Source: Collinsella sp.
GTDB taxonomy: Bacteria; Actinomycetota; Coriobacteriia; Coriobacteriales; Coriobacteriaceae
Direction of reading: 5' to 3'
Length of the DNA: 32,876 bases
Assembly (NCBI GenBank): GCA_022720335.1
Contig: JAIHVJ010000007.1
Location: 1 to 32,876, forward strand
Part shown: in pieces, positions 24,895 to 32,563 of the stretch
Layout: the number at the start of each line of letters is the position of its first letter
Numbering within the stretch: position 1 is the first letter of the stretch
Translations under genes and position numbers: made by a program
Notes under the pieces: generated by a model
Seen by the model: the letters and a program-made list of their open reading frames with translations, nothing else
Told to the model about the DNA's origin: nothing
The model's database searches: none

Positions 24895-26562
24895 ATGCCT
24901 ACTGACATCGAAATCGCACGTTCTGTCACGCCGCTGCCTATTACCGAGGTGGCCAAGAACGCCGGCGTCGACGTTAAGCACCTTATTCCGTACGGCTTCG
25001 ACAAGGCTAAGGTCGACTATTCACTGCTCAACGAGCCGACTGATCACCAGGCCAAGCTCGTCCTCGTGACCGCTATCAACCCAACGCCCGCGGGCGAGGG
25101 CAAGACCACCACGACCATCGGTCTGGCCGATGGCCTGCGTCGTCGCGGTATCAAGAGCGCCGTGGCCCTGCGTGAGCCTTCGCTCGGTCCCGTCTTTGGC
25201 GTCAAGGGCGGTGCCGCTGGCGGCGGTTGGGCCCAGGTCATTCCCATGGAGGACATCAACCTGCACTTTACCGGCGACTTCCATGCCATCGGTGCTGCCA
25301 ACAACCTGCTGGCCGCCATGCTCGATAACCACATCCAGCAGGGCAATCAGCTCGGTATTGACGTTAAGCGCATCACCTGGAAGCGCGTCGTCGACATGAA
25401 CGACCGTCAGCTGCGCCATGTTATCGATGGCATTGGCGGTAAGGCCCAGGGCGTGCCGCGCGAGGACGGCTTCGATATCACCGTCGCCTCCGAGGTCATG
25501 GCAATCCTGTGCCTGTCTACGAGCATTAACGACCTCAAGGAGCGCCTGGGCGAGATCGTCGTCGGCTATAGCTTTGCCGGTGAGCCCGTCCGTGCCCGCG
25601 ACCTTAAGGCCCAGGGTGCCATGGCCGCGTTGCTTAAGGACGCGCTCAAGCCCAACCTGGTCCAGACGCTCGAGGGCACGCCCGCGTTTGTTCACGGCGG
25701 TCCCTTCGCCAACATTGCCCACGGCTGCAACTCCATCATGGCCACGCGTATGGCGATGCGCTTTGGCGATGTCGCCATTACCGAGGCCGGTTTCGGTGCC
25801 GATCTGGGCGCCGAGAAATTCCTCGACATCAAGTGCCGCATGACGGGCGTTCGTCCCAGCGCCGTCGTGATCGTCGCGACCGCTCGTGCGCTGAAGTACA
25901 ACGGTGGCGTCGCCAAGGCCGATCTCAACGAGGAGAACCTCGAGGCACTCAAGGCTGGCATGCCCAACCTGCTGCGTCACGTCGACAACATCCAGAACGT
26001 TTATGGTCTGCCCTGCGTGGTCGCCATCAACCGCTTCCCGACGGACACCGAGGCCGAGCTTGCGCTCATCGAGTCCGAGTGCCAGAAGCTGGGCGTCAAT
26101 GTGAAGCTATCCGAGGTCTGGGCCAAGGGTGGCGAGGGCGCACTCGAGCTGGCCGATGAGGTCATGCGTTTGATTGAGCAGCCGAGCGAGCTCAAGTTTG
26201 CCTACGAGGACGGCGCTGATGTCGCTGATGCCCTCGAGGCCGTTGCCACCAAGGTCTACCGCGCCGATGGCGTTGACTTTACGCCGGCCGCCAAGCGCCA
26301 ACTCGCCGAGCTGCGCGAGAATGGCTTTGGCAACCTGCCGGTGTGCGTCGCCAAGACGCAGTACAGCTTTAGCGACAACGCCAAGGCCCTGGGCGCTCCC
26401 GAGAACTTCCGCATCACCGTGCGTGAGCTCAAGGTTTCTGCCGGCGCCCACTTTGTGGTCGCGCTGACCGGCAGTGTTCTGACCATGCCGGGTCTGCCCA
26501 AGGTGCCCGCGGCCGAAAACATCGACGTCGACAACGACGGCAACATCACCGGCCTGTTCTAA
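24895..26562 (+). CDS. fhs: Formate-tetrahydrofolate ligase
   Basis: Joins formate to tetrahydrofolate with ATP, giving 10-formyl-THF for purine synthesis, formyl-Met-tRNA and one-carbon metabolism. It has 555 residues, the normal length for the monofunctional enzyme. The ATP-binding loop is PTPAGEGKTTTTIGLADGL (K70). EPSLGPVFGVKGGAAGGG, GDFHAIGAANNLLAAMLDNH and GPFANIAHGCNSI are signature segments. The start at 24895 follows GAAAGGACCGCCC; the in-frame codon 75 bases upstream lies before the promoter and is rejected. Monocistronic, with its own promoter and terminator. The enzyme is typical of anaerobes that use formate and does not by itself imply acetogenesis. Confidence 0.95.
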   Translation: MPTDIEIARSVTPLPITEVAKNAGVDVKHLIPYGFDKAKVDYSLLNEPTDHQAKLVLVTAINPTPAGEGKTTTTIGLADGLRRRGIKSAVALREPSLGPVFGVKGGAAGGGWAQVIPMEDINLHFTGDFHAIGAANNLLAAMLDNHIQQGNQLGIDVKRITWKRVVDMNDRQLRHVIDGIGGKAQGVPREDGFDITVASEVMAILCLSTSINDLKERLGEIVVGYSFAGEPVRARDLKAQGAMAALLKDALKPNLVQTLEGTPAFVHGGPFANIAHGCNSIMATRMAMRFGDVAITEAGFGADLGAEKFLDIKCRMTGVRPSAVVIVATARALKYNGGVAKADLNEENLEALKAGMPNLLRHVDNIQNVYGLPCVVAINRFPTDTEAELALIESECQKLGVNVKLSEVWAKGGEGALELADEVMRLIEQPSELKFAYEDGADVADALEAVATKVYRADGVDFTPAAKRQLAELRENGFGNLPVCVAKTQYSFSDNAKALGAPENFRITVRELKVSAGAHFVVALTGSVLTMPGLPKVPAAENIDVDNDGNITGLF

Positions 26563-26589
26563 GCCTGCTGTCCATAGCTGCTAGCCCGT

Positions 26590-26623
26590 CCCGCCGCGCC
26601 CACAAGGCACGGCGGGGCTTTTT
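26590..26623 (+). terminator. Terminator after fhs
   Basis: CCCGCCG (26590-26596) pairs with CGGCGGG (26610-26616), extended by GCC/GGC, and is followed by GC and five Ts. Confidence 0.85.
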
Positions 26624-26690
26624 GATCCTTAGGCCCGCGCATGTCTTGTAGATACCGACGGACTCTGCCCATCATAGGCTTTTGCGCGGG

Positions 26691-26696
26691 TAGAAT
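26691..26696 (+). promoter_or_regulatory. Candidate -10 box upstream of the PASTA-like gene
   Basis: GCGCGGG-TAGAAT stands 45 bases before the start codon, with no clear -35. Confidence 0.35.
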
Positions 26697-26741
26697 GCAT
26701 GGATAACTTGAGGCTCACGCGCGACGGAAAGGAATCGTTGC

Positions 26742-27613
26742 ATGGATCAGGACAAGACAACCGTGATGGGCGGCTACGGTTCCGCGCAGGCTGGCGATAG
26801 TGCCGATGCGACCCGCGCTGTTCCCAACCCCGGTTATACCGACCCCGCCGCGACGCAGCCTTCTGCCGAGCCCACCCGGGTTATGGGCTATGGCGACACG
26901 GCGCAGGATTCTTACGCCCGCAGCCTCAGCAGACGACGTATATGCCTCGCACGGCGCAGCCTCGCTACGAGTCGCGCGAGCCGTATCGCGAGTACCCCAA
27001 GTCGATTCCGCAATATGGCGAGGACGAGGAGAGGAAGCCGTCGCGTTCGTCGAGCGTGATCAAGAAGATCCTCATCGTGCTGGCGATCTTCTTTGCCCTC
27101 TCGATTGTGTTTGCCATCGTGTCGGGCATGCTCAACAAGCGAGGGAGTTCAACGGCCGATACCGCTGCCGAGCAAACCGAGTCCGCCTCGTCTAGCACCG
27201 TCGATCTGAGCGATATCCCGGGGCAGTACTGGTCCAACGCCAAGAAGCTCCTCAAGTCGCGCGGCGCCGATCTTTCGAATGCCGTGGTCCTGACTGATGA
27301 TGGCTCAACGCCCGTCGTCGATTCCAACTGGGTCGTTACTTCTGCCTACTATAACGACAACGGCAACCTCGAAATTCAACTCACGCACAAGAATGGCTCG
27401 GGCAACTCGTCCGACGGCCAAAGCGGTACCGACAGCTCGAGTTCCAATACGCTGGAGGACTTGAGCAACAAGGCACAGGAGCTTGGGGATAAGGCCCAAG
27501 AGCTGGGTGACACGGCTCAGAATCTCGGCGATACCGCGCAGAGCCTGGGCGATATGGCAACGAACGCCTGGGATGCCCTGCAAAACGGCATCTCGGGCGC
27601 GCAGGGAAACTAG
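26742..27613 (+). pseudogene. Membrane-anchored PASTA-like protein gene, frameshifted
   Basis: Two frames form one gene. Frame one starts at 26742 (AAAGGAA ribosome binding site) with MDQDKTTVMGGYGS and reads sensibly to DSYA at about 26918. Frame two continues as PQPQQTTYMPRTAQPRYESR and runs to 27613. Adding one C to GCCCGC at 26916-26921 restores a 290-residue protein. It would have a Pro/Gln-rich cytoplasmic N-terminus, one membrane helix (KKILIVLAIFFALSIVFAI), and an external PASTA-like domain (DIPGQYWSNAKKLLKSRGAD to LEIQLTHK, with the SNWVVTS core). It ends in four heptads of the form xAQxLGD, probably a coiled coil. Either a true frameshift or a base-calling error is possible. The second part could also start alone at 26942. 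The function is unknown. Confidence 0.65.
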
Positions 27614-27625
27614 CTGTTAAGCGGG

Positions 27626-28807
27626 CTACAACTGCTCGGCCGGACGCTCGGGCGAGCTGAAGCCCGAGTCAAATGTGACGACGCACGAGACATCGGGCCG
27701 GCGCTCGTGCACGATGCGCGTGACGAGCTCCAGCAGCTCCTCGTCGGATATGTCAAAGCCGTCGGGACGCACCAGGTCAAACGAAACGAACCCGTCGTGC
27801 TCGTGCAGGTCGTGGATGGAGAGCGCGGGGTCGATCTGCATGACGCCGCGCTTGACCCAGCCGCGCAGGTCGTCGCTGGTGGTGGCGATGGGGTCACAGT
27901 GCAGCGTGATGCCGATGCCCATCTGGCGCTTGATGTCGTGCTCGATGGTGTCCAGGATCTCGTGGTGTTCAAACGCGTCGCCCTCGCCGGGCATCTCCAC
28001 GTGGGCGCTGGCAAACTGACGACCGGGGCCGTAGTCGTGCACCATCAGGTCGTGTGTGCCCAAGACCTGCGGATAGGACATGATCTTGTCGCGGATTGCC
28101 TGGACGAGCTTGGGGTCGGGCGCTTGTCCCAGCAACGGGCTGATGGCGTCGCGCACTAGGCCCATGCCGCTGATGCAGATGAAGATGCCCACACCCAGGC
28201 CTGCCCAGCCATCGAGGTCAAAGCCGGTCGTCTGCGAAATAAGCGCCGCCATCAAGACCGAACCCGAGGTGATGACGTCGTTTTTGGAGTCCTGTGCTGT
28301 GGCAATGAGTGTTTCGGAATCGATACGGTTGCCCAGCGCGCGGTTGAATGCGGCCATCCAGAATTTGACGAGCATGGACAAGACGAGAGCGGCTAGGGAG
28401 ACCAGCGTGTAGGCGGTGGGGGAGGGCTTGATGATCTTGGTGACCGACTCGAGGATCAGGTTGATGCCGACGGCGCAAACCAGGACGGCGACGAACAGAC
28501 CGGCTAGGTACTCGTAGCGGCCGTGGCCATAGGGGTGGCCTTCGTCTGCCGGGCGGCTGGCAAGGCGGAACCCGAGCAGGCTCACGATGTTGCTCGAGGC
28601 GTCGGAGAGGTTGTTGAAGGCGTCGGCGATGAGCGAGACAGAGCCGGCGAGCAGGCCCGCGATGCCCTTGGCCAGGCACAGGGTAATGTTGAGGCCAATG
28701 CAGATGAGGCTTGCGGCGAAGCCCGCGTTGGTGCGGCAGGAGGTATCGACCGGCTCGCCCTCGCTGCCGGGAACAAGCGTATGTACCAGCCGATTTACAA
28801 ATAGCAT
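27626..28807 (-). CDS. Cation diffusion facilitator family transporter
   Basis: A CDF-family metal exporter (zinc, manganese, iron or similar) with six membrane helices and a long cytoplasmic tail. The signature is GSVSLIADAFNNLSDASSN, with the D-x3-D metal pair, followed by GHPYGHGRYEYLAGL. The second site is AQDSKNDVITSGSVLMAAL, where D replaces the H of HxxxD transporters, which argues against a typical zinc site and for Mn or Fe. The cytoplasmic region (about 230-393) is longer than usual and begins as a normal CDF C-terminal domain (VHDYGPGRQFASAHVEMPG). The ATG at 28805-28807 follows GAGGACGACCGCT. The in-frame ATG at 28828 has no ribosome binding site and lies only about 6 bases after the expected transcript start. 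Its stop is 12 bases from the convergent PASTA-like gene. Confidence 0.88.
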   Translation of the reverse strand: MLFVNRLVHTLVPGSEGEPVDTSCRTNAGFAASLICIGLNITLCLAKGIAGLLAGSVSLIADAFNNLSDASSNIVSLLGFRLASRPADEGHPYGHGRYEYLAGLFVAVLVCAVGINLILESVTKIIKPSPTAYTLVSLAALVLSMLVKFWMAAFNRALGNRIDSETLIATAQDSKNDVITSGSVLMAALISQTTGFDLDGWAGLGVGIFICISGMGLVRDAISPLLGQAPDPKLVQAIRDKIMSYPQVLGTHDLMVHDYGPGRQFASAHVEMPGEGDAFEHHEILDTIEHDIKRQMGIGITLHCDPIATTSDDLRGWVKRGVMQIDPALSIHDLHEHDGFVSFDLVRPDGFDISDEELLELVTRIVHERRPDVSCVVTFDSGFSSPERPAEQL

Positions 28808-28840
28808 AGCGGTCGTCCTCACAATCATGTTTAAGGGGAT

Positions 28841-28846
28841 AGTGTA
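28841..28846 (-). promoter_or_regulatory. Candidate -10 box for the CDF transporter gene
   Basis: The minus strand reads GCGAGC-TACACT, placing the transcript start near 28834, 27 bases before the chosen start codon. No good -35. Confidence 0.35.
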
Positions 28847-28978
28847 GCTCGCGCGGGGGCGCCGTGCACCGATGCTCAGAAAATGCAGCAATAGTCTGCC
28901 GGTGCTAACGAGCGGGCCTTCCCGTCTGCCTGGGTGGTCCATTTTGGGCCACATGGGTATGGGCATGTGCCAGTTTGC

Positions 28979-28997
28979 TCGACATACTTAATGTCGA
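28979..28997. promoter_or_regulatory. Perfect palindrome TCGACAT-N5-ATGTCGA
   Basis: A 7+5+7 perfect inverted repeat 28 bases before the start of the zinc-ribbon gene, in the divergent region shared with the CDF gene. It has the size of a dimeric regulator site and would overlap the zinc-ribbon gene's promoter or leader. The regulator is unknown. Confidence 0.4.
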
Positions 28998-29025
28998 CAG
29001 CCCCTGTGCAAAGGAGGACGTTTCC

Positions 29026-30363
29026 ATGGACGAGATGTTTGCCATTAAATGTCAAAACTGCGGCGGCCCTATGTACTCGCACCAGGCTAAGCGCAGCTTT
29101 GAGTGCGCCTATTGCGGCGCGGTCATTCCGTGGCAGGCGGACGCCGGAGAGCCCAAGAGCGCTTTGGGCATTCGCCATACGCCGTTGACGGTGGTGGATG
29201 GACTGCTCAAGCTCACGCATGTGTCGCAACTCGAGCGCCCGGAGGACCCGGACTGGTATTTCTTCAATTCGCACTGGCGCAATCAGTCGGTCCTGGAACA
29301 TCTGCTGTGGGAGGATCGCGGCACGGCGCAGGAGTTCCAAGAGGCCACGCATGTGAGCATTCCCTGCCCCTTCTGCGGAGCGTCCTTTGAGGGTGAGTCA
29401 ACGCAGCGTGTGTTTGAGTGCCCGTCCTGCGGCAACAAGATCGGCATTGCTGACCTGCTCAAGCCCGGTACGTTTAGCAAGCGCCTGACCTTGGGCGTGG
29501 GTGCGGAGTATGTGCCGGAGCAGGGTATTCCATGCGAAATCTCGCCGCAGCAGGCGCGTGCCAACGCACTGCAGCTGGTGCGTCAGTACCCCGACGCCTT
29601 TGCCGGGCACGATGTAGAAGATGCGATCCAAAACGACATGATGCTCTTCTACTTCCCCATGGCGCTCGCGGATTTGCGCATGATGGCGAGCTTCCCGGGC
29701 AAGGGCCTGAGCAAGGAAACCCTGGTGTACTACGAGGTGCTCGACTGGGCGTATCCGCGGGCAAACTATCTGGATGTTCGCCTTATGGGCATTTTGGAGC
29801 CGTGGGACTTTGCCAAGGTTGGGCCGTTTGACCCGGCCATGCAGGAAGGTGACTTTCGCGTTGTCTCCGTCGATGCGTCTACCAAGGACCAGGTGGTCAT
29901 TGATAAGTTGGCGCTCGACATTGTCGGCAACGATGCCGAGGCAGTGCTTGGGCTCAATAAAAAGAGCATCCGAACCTGGGCGCGCAAGGCCCGCAAGCAT
30001 AAGGACGGTCTGGTGATGGTGCCGGTCTACTTTGTCGATCGTCCGGCGACGGACAGCCGCGACGGCGAGCAAGTGCGCATCGCTGTGAACGGCCAGACGG
30101 GCCGCGCGGCCGCGGTGGTGTTTAGCGACAAGCGCGAGACGCATGTCGTGGCGCCGCTCAATCCGAGCGTGATGCTGTCGAGCGAAAGCACCGTGCGCGC
30201 CACGCCCATCGAGGTCAAATACGTTAAATCGCCCTTCCTATACCAGATCGTGCACAGCGGAGGTGGCGAGCAACCGCGTCAGGTGGCAGCGGCGGCCGAG
30301 GGTTCCTACCGAGAGGAAAAGCCCAAGCGCAAGGGATTGTTCGCTGCGATCTTTGGGAAGTAG
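29026..30363 (+). CDS. Double zinc-ribbon protein of unknown function
   Basis: A 445-residue soluble protein with two TFIIB/rubredoxin-type zinc ribbons in its first third. The first is CQNC (about residues 9-12) with CAYC (26-29). The second is CPFC (about 109-112) with CPSC (about 126-129). The central and C-terminal parts hold no motif I recognise, although KGLSKETLVYYEVLDWAYPR and YFVDRPATDSRDGEQVRIAV look well structured. The tail is basic (REEKPKRKGLFAAIFGK) with a hydrophobic end, possibly a membrane or partner-binding peptide. The ATG at 29026 follows AAAGGAGG with good spacing; the earlier in-frame ATG at 28975 is rejected. The next gene, with a detached SHOCT domain, follows by about 116 bases, and the pair may work together. 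Confidence 0.7.
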   Translation: MDEMFAIKCQNCGGPMYSHQAKRSFECAYCGAVIPWQADAGEPKSALGIRHTPLTVVDGLLKLTHVSQLERPEDPDWYFFNSHWRNQSVLEHLLWEDRGTAQEFQEATHVSIPCPFCGASFEGESTQRVFECPSCGNKIGIADLLKPGTFSKRLTLGVGAEYVPEQGIPCEISPQQARANALQLVRQYPDAFAGHDVEDAIQNDMMLFYFPMALADLRMMASFPGKGLSKETLVYYEVLDWAYPRANYLDVRLMGILEPWDFAKVGPFDPAMQEGDFRVVSVDASTKDQVVIDKLALDIVGNDAEAVLGLNKKSIRTWARKARKHKDGLVMVPVYFVDRPATDSRDGEQVRIAVNGQTGRAAAVVFSDKRETHVVAPLNPSVMLSSESTVRATPIEVKYVKSPFLYQIVHSGGGEQPRQVAAAAEGSYREEKPKRKGLFAAIFGK

Positions 30364-30430
30364 GGAAGCGGAGCCGGGGCGTCGGGCTGCATCGCAAGGT
30401 CATGAGACGAATTTAAGACTGCTGGGAACG

Positions 30431-30439
30431 TGCTACCAT
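30431..30439 (+). promoter_or_regulatory. Candidate extended -10 promoter for the SHOCT gene
   Basis: TGC-TACCAT (-10 at 30434-30439) lies 41 bases before the ATG at 30480; no good -35. Confidence 0.35.
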
Positions 30440-30479
30440 TGCCGATAGCCTTAATCTTGTAAGAAGCGGAGGCCAGATT

Positions 30480-30948
30480 ATGGGTTTTGCGGATCAGCAG
30501 CTTCAGCTTCAGGTACCGTATTCTCCTGACGACACGTTTAATGCCTTGAAGGCAGCTATGGAAAAGCTGCCTAAAGTAAAAGTTGATAGTGCATCGCCCA
30601 CAACAAGAACAGTTGCAGCCGAGATTGGTATGAGCCTTTGGTCTTGGGGCGAAAATATCAGTATTTCGGTTGTTCCAGTTGAAGGCGGATCTGGCGTTAC
30701 TGTCAAGTCGTCATCTAAGGTCAGGGCAAACGTATTAAACGGGGGCAAAAATGCAAAGAATATTGCCGAGATAGTCGATGCCCTATCGAAGGAGCTTGAG
30801 CGGTATCCGCAGGTTTCACAGACTATTGAGACGCTGGCGGATAGCGATTGATGTAGTTGCAAGGCTTGAGAGGCTTGCAACGCTGCGTGATAGTGGAGTG
30901 CTTACCGAGGAAGAGTTTGCTGCAGAAAAGGCAAAAATCTTTTTGTAA
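30480..30948 (+). pseudogene. Small SHOCT-domain protein gene split by a frameshift
   Basis: The first frame (30480-30851) gives 123 residues ending TLADSD. The N-terminal domain, with MSLWSWGENISISVVPVEGG and KNAKNIAEIVDALSKEL, resembles a small domain common in bacterial proteins that end in SHOCT. The SHOCT domain itself follows at once in the +1 frame (30850-30948): DVVARLERLATLRDSGVLTE, then EEFAAEKAKIF and a TAA. Removing four bases around 30847-30852 (GATTGAT to GAT) joins the two as SDVVARL. The SHOCT frame has no start codon of its own. It is therefore a frameshifted gene, a recoding case, or a sequence error. The shorter 123-residue product may still be made. The ribosome binding site is AGCGGAGG. 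The region is AT-richer than the core genes. Confidence 0.65.
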
Positions 30949-31099
30949 TCAGACACGGTGGTTGGATTTGCATTCTATTATTGAACTTGGTTATACCAGG
31001 CTGAAAATATCGTGTGTAATAAAGGTGCGTAGTAGTCTCGTCTTGATTGGCAGATGTAAATAAACGGTGGAACGGCTGTAAAAGAGCCTTGCCACTGGG
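30949..31099. other. Gene-free stretch
   Basis: AT-richer than its surroundings. Open frames here lack ribosome binding sites and protein-like composition, and I see no tRNA-like or other structured feature. It is the left part of a roughly 600-base stretch without a normal-sized gene. Confidence 0.4.
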
Positions 31100-31105
31100 T
31101 AAAAT
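31100..31105 (+). promoter_or_regulatory. Candidate -10 box of the plus-strand small RNA
   Basis: CTGGG-TAAAAT matches the box before dnaE (GGGG-TAAAAT). A second candidate, TTGGAA-16-TATTAT, is at 31145-31172 and would start transcription right at the hairpin. Confidence 0.35.
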
Positions 31106-31111
31106 CAGGAT

Positions 31112-31206
31112 GTGCCGCGGAACCCGCTCCTCAGTCGGTCAACTTTGGAAGCGCGGGCAACGCAGGTATTATCGTCTAAAGGGCCGGGTGCAACCGGCCC
31201 TTTGCA
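31112..31206 (+). ncRNA. Candidate small RNA, about 95 nt
   Basis: Bounded by the -10 box at 31100 and the hairpin at 31178-31203. The interior can form a stem from CCCGCTCC (31123-31130) and GGAAGCGCGGG (31147-31157). It contains no convincing reading frame. Its 5' part repeats the leader of the convergent small ORF. It is defined only by these signals, so both existence and ends are inferred. Confidence 0.35.
31178..31203. terminator. Symmetrical, probably bidirectional terminator
   Basis: A perfect ten-pair stem AAAGGGCCGG / CCGGCCCTTT with a six-base loop. The A run on one side and T run on the other make it usable from both strands, although the T tract is only three long. Confidence 0.6.
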
Positions 31207-31225
31207 TGACTCCCTTCGCTATCCG

Positions 31226-31318
31226 TTACTGCTTATATTCCCGCCAGATCGAGTAGAGGTTCCGGACGATGCCGGTTACATACATCGAGAGGCGCAGGAT
31301 TTCAAGAAACAAGTTCAT
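31226..31318 (-). CDS. Candidate 30-residue amphipathic peptide
   Basis: A short frame beginning MNLFLEILRLSMYVTG and ending IWREYKQ, rich in Leu/Ile/Val and aromatics with regularly spaced Arg, Lys and Glu: an amphipathic, net basic peptide. GGGGTGAAG stands at Shine-Dalgarno distance before the ATG. Codons are the GC-ending ones this genome favours (CTC, CTG, ATC, CGC). A -10 box TAGAAT (31379-31384, minus strand) gives a leader of about 55 bases, and the terminator hairpin lies 22 bases after the stop. So it has all the parts of a gene, but no homologue is recognised and a frame this short could be chance. Confidence 0.4.
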   Translation of the reverse strand: MNLFLEILRLSMYVTGIVRNLYSIWREYKQ

Positions 31319-31457
31319 AGGCTTCACCCCAATCAGAGATTAGAGCGTTGCCCGCAGGCGGATTCCGCGGCAGGCATAATTCTACCTCACGGGCCGCGGT
31401 GGAGGATAGCCTGCCCCCTGGTTTTGAGCAGTGTCGATCTAACGGGCGATCAAACCT

Positions 31458-31679
31458 CTAGTACTCTTTGAATTGAGCAAGCATCTGCCCGAAGAAGCTT
31501 AGTTCGGATGGCTCATAAATGATCGAACCACCGTCCGCGGTCCTGTAGACCCCGCAGGGGAGGTAACGCCCGTCGGGGAGGATATAGAGGCTAGCTTCTT
31601 CCTTCAGTCCTACTGGAAATAGCGGAATCCCGTTTTCGTCCACTTGGAACTCGTCTATATTTGCGACCTTCCTCTCCAT
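31458..31679 (-). CDS. 73-residue protein of unknown function
   Basis: Begins MERKVANIDEFQVDENG and ends FGQMLAQFKEY. The middle (LYILPDGRYLPCGVYRTADG) looks like a small beta-rich fold; there is no signal peptide or membrane segment. The ATG follows AGGAGG at good spacing, so it is a real gene. It lies 32 bases after the ADP-ribosylglycohydrolase gene on the same strand and is probably the last gene of that operon. No family was recognised. Confidence 0.6.
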   Translation of the reverse strand: MERKVANIDEFQVDENGIPLFPVGLKEEASLYILPDGRYLPCGVYRTADGGSIIYEPSELSFFGQMLAQFKEY

Positions 31680-31711
31680 GATGCCTCCTGCCTTATTTCT
31701 TGAATGGCGGC

Positions 31712-32500
31712 CTAAAACAGGCAGCTCTCAATCAACTCTTTACCGCGCAGGGTGTCGACCCACTCCTGCGGGATGGCCTCGATACCGTATACCGTGCCGG
31801 CGAGGGCGCCGGCGACGGCTGCGGTGGTGTCGGTGTCGTCGCCCAGGTTGACGGCGGCAAGCACGCACTCTTCGTAGCTGCTGGTGTTGACGAAGCACCA
31901 AGTGGCTGCCTTAAGCGTCTCGCGCACGAAGCCGCCGGATCTGATTTCGTGCTCGGGTGCATCTTTCAGACAGAGTGCCCATTTGGGGAGCACGCCGTCC
32001 ATCGCGGACCTCAACAGCTCGATGAACGTGACACATGACTCGGTCGACGTTCTGTGGGCGTGCGTAATCGCGGAGACCTTGCTGACCTCTTCGTCTGTTG
32101 CATCGGTGAACGCTAGGGGAGCGATGCGCATGAGCGAACCGTTGCCGTTGTCGCGCTCGCCGGTGCCTCCTTTGCTGGTACTCAAAGCGCGGGCGGTTGT
32201 GCCGCCGTAGTCGAAAACGTCGTCGATCGTATACTCGCCACGGGCAATCCAGCTTACGAATTTGTCGCGCATGTCTGCGGTGTCGATATGCCCGAGCTCT
32301 CTAATCGAATCGCAGGTAGTAAGCGTCATAGATGTGTCGTCGCTCCAGGTGCCGGCGGGCTGCTCGTGCGTGCCGTAGCCGATCATGTCGGTGCATTCGA
32401 ACGTGCCACGAAGCCTGAACTCGTAGGGAACGCCCAGCGCGTCACCGACGGCAAGCCCATAGATGCAGTCGCGCAGTGTTGTTTTCGGTCTGTCTGTCAT
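31712..32500 (-). CDS. ADP-ribosylglycohydrolase (DraG/ARH family)
   Basis: A 262-residue enzyme of the ARH/DraG family, which removes ADP-ribose from proteins or nucleic acids using two metal ions. GLAVGDALGVPYEF (about residues 15-28), TWSDDTSMTL (about 51-60), the substrate loop NGNGSLMRIAPL (about 117-128) and NLGDDTDTTAAVAGALAG (about 218-235) carry the expected metal-binding aspartates, so activity is likely. AGAGGAG precedes the ATG. It lies 63 bases downstream of a YhcG-type nuclease and just upstream of a small unknown gene. This context is more like a defence or toxin-control cassette than the nitrogenase control for which DraG is known. The substrate is unknown. Confidence 0.9.
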   Translation of the reverse strand: MTDRPKTTLRDCIYGLAVGDALGVPYEFRLRGTFECTDMIGYGTHEQPAGTWSDDTSMTLTTCDSIRELGHIDTADMRDKFVSWIARGEYTIDDVFDYGGTTARALSTSKGGTGERDNGNGSLMRIAPLAFTDATDEEVSKVSAITHAHRTSTESCVTFIELLRSAMDGVLPKWALCLKDAPEHEIRSGGFVRETLKAATWCFVNTSSYEECVLAAVNLGDDTDTTAAVAGALAGTVYGIEAIPQEWVDTLRGKELIESCLF

Positions 32501-32563
32501 GGAAAGCTCCTCTTATTCCGGGTGATGTGGAGCGCCGTCGGGGGTGTCGGTCGCAACGTGCTG

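Larger units (their letters stand above)
31113..31372. repeat. Inverted leader repeats flanking the small-ORF locus
   Basis: TGCCGCGGAACCCGC (31113-31127, plus strand) and TGCCGCGGAATCCGC (31358-31372, minus strand) match at 14 of 15 positions. Each is followed in the same order by an identical 11-mer, GCGGGCAACGC (31153-31163 plus; 31345-31355 minus). The spacing between the blocks differs: 25 bases on the left, 2 on the right. The similarity extends into the -10 boxes, GGTAAAAT and GGTAGAAT. Confidence 0.7.

Noticed and set aside
30857..31256. Two 68-69 codon frames after the SHOCT gene
   Set aside because: The first overlaps the SHOCT reading frame in a wrong phase, neither has a ribosome binding site, and both have random-looking composition.
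31112..31471. 119-codon plus-strand frame across the mini-locus
   Set aside because: No ribosome binding site, crosses the terminator hairpin, and is antisense to a small frame with better signals; not fully excluded.
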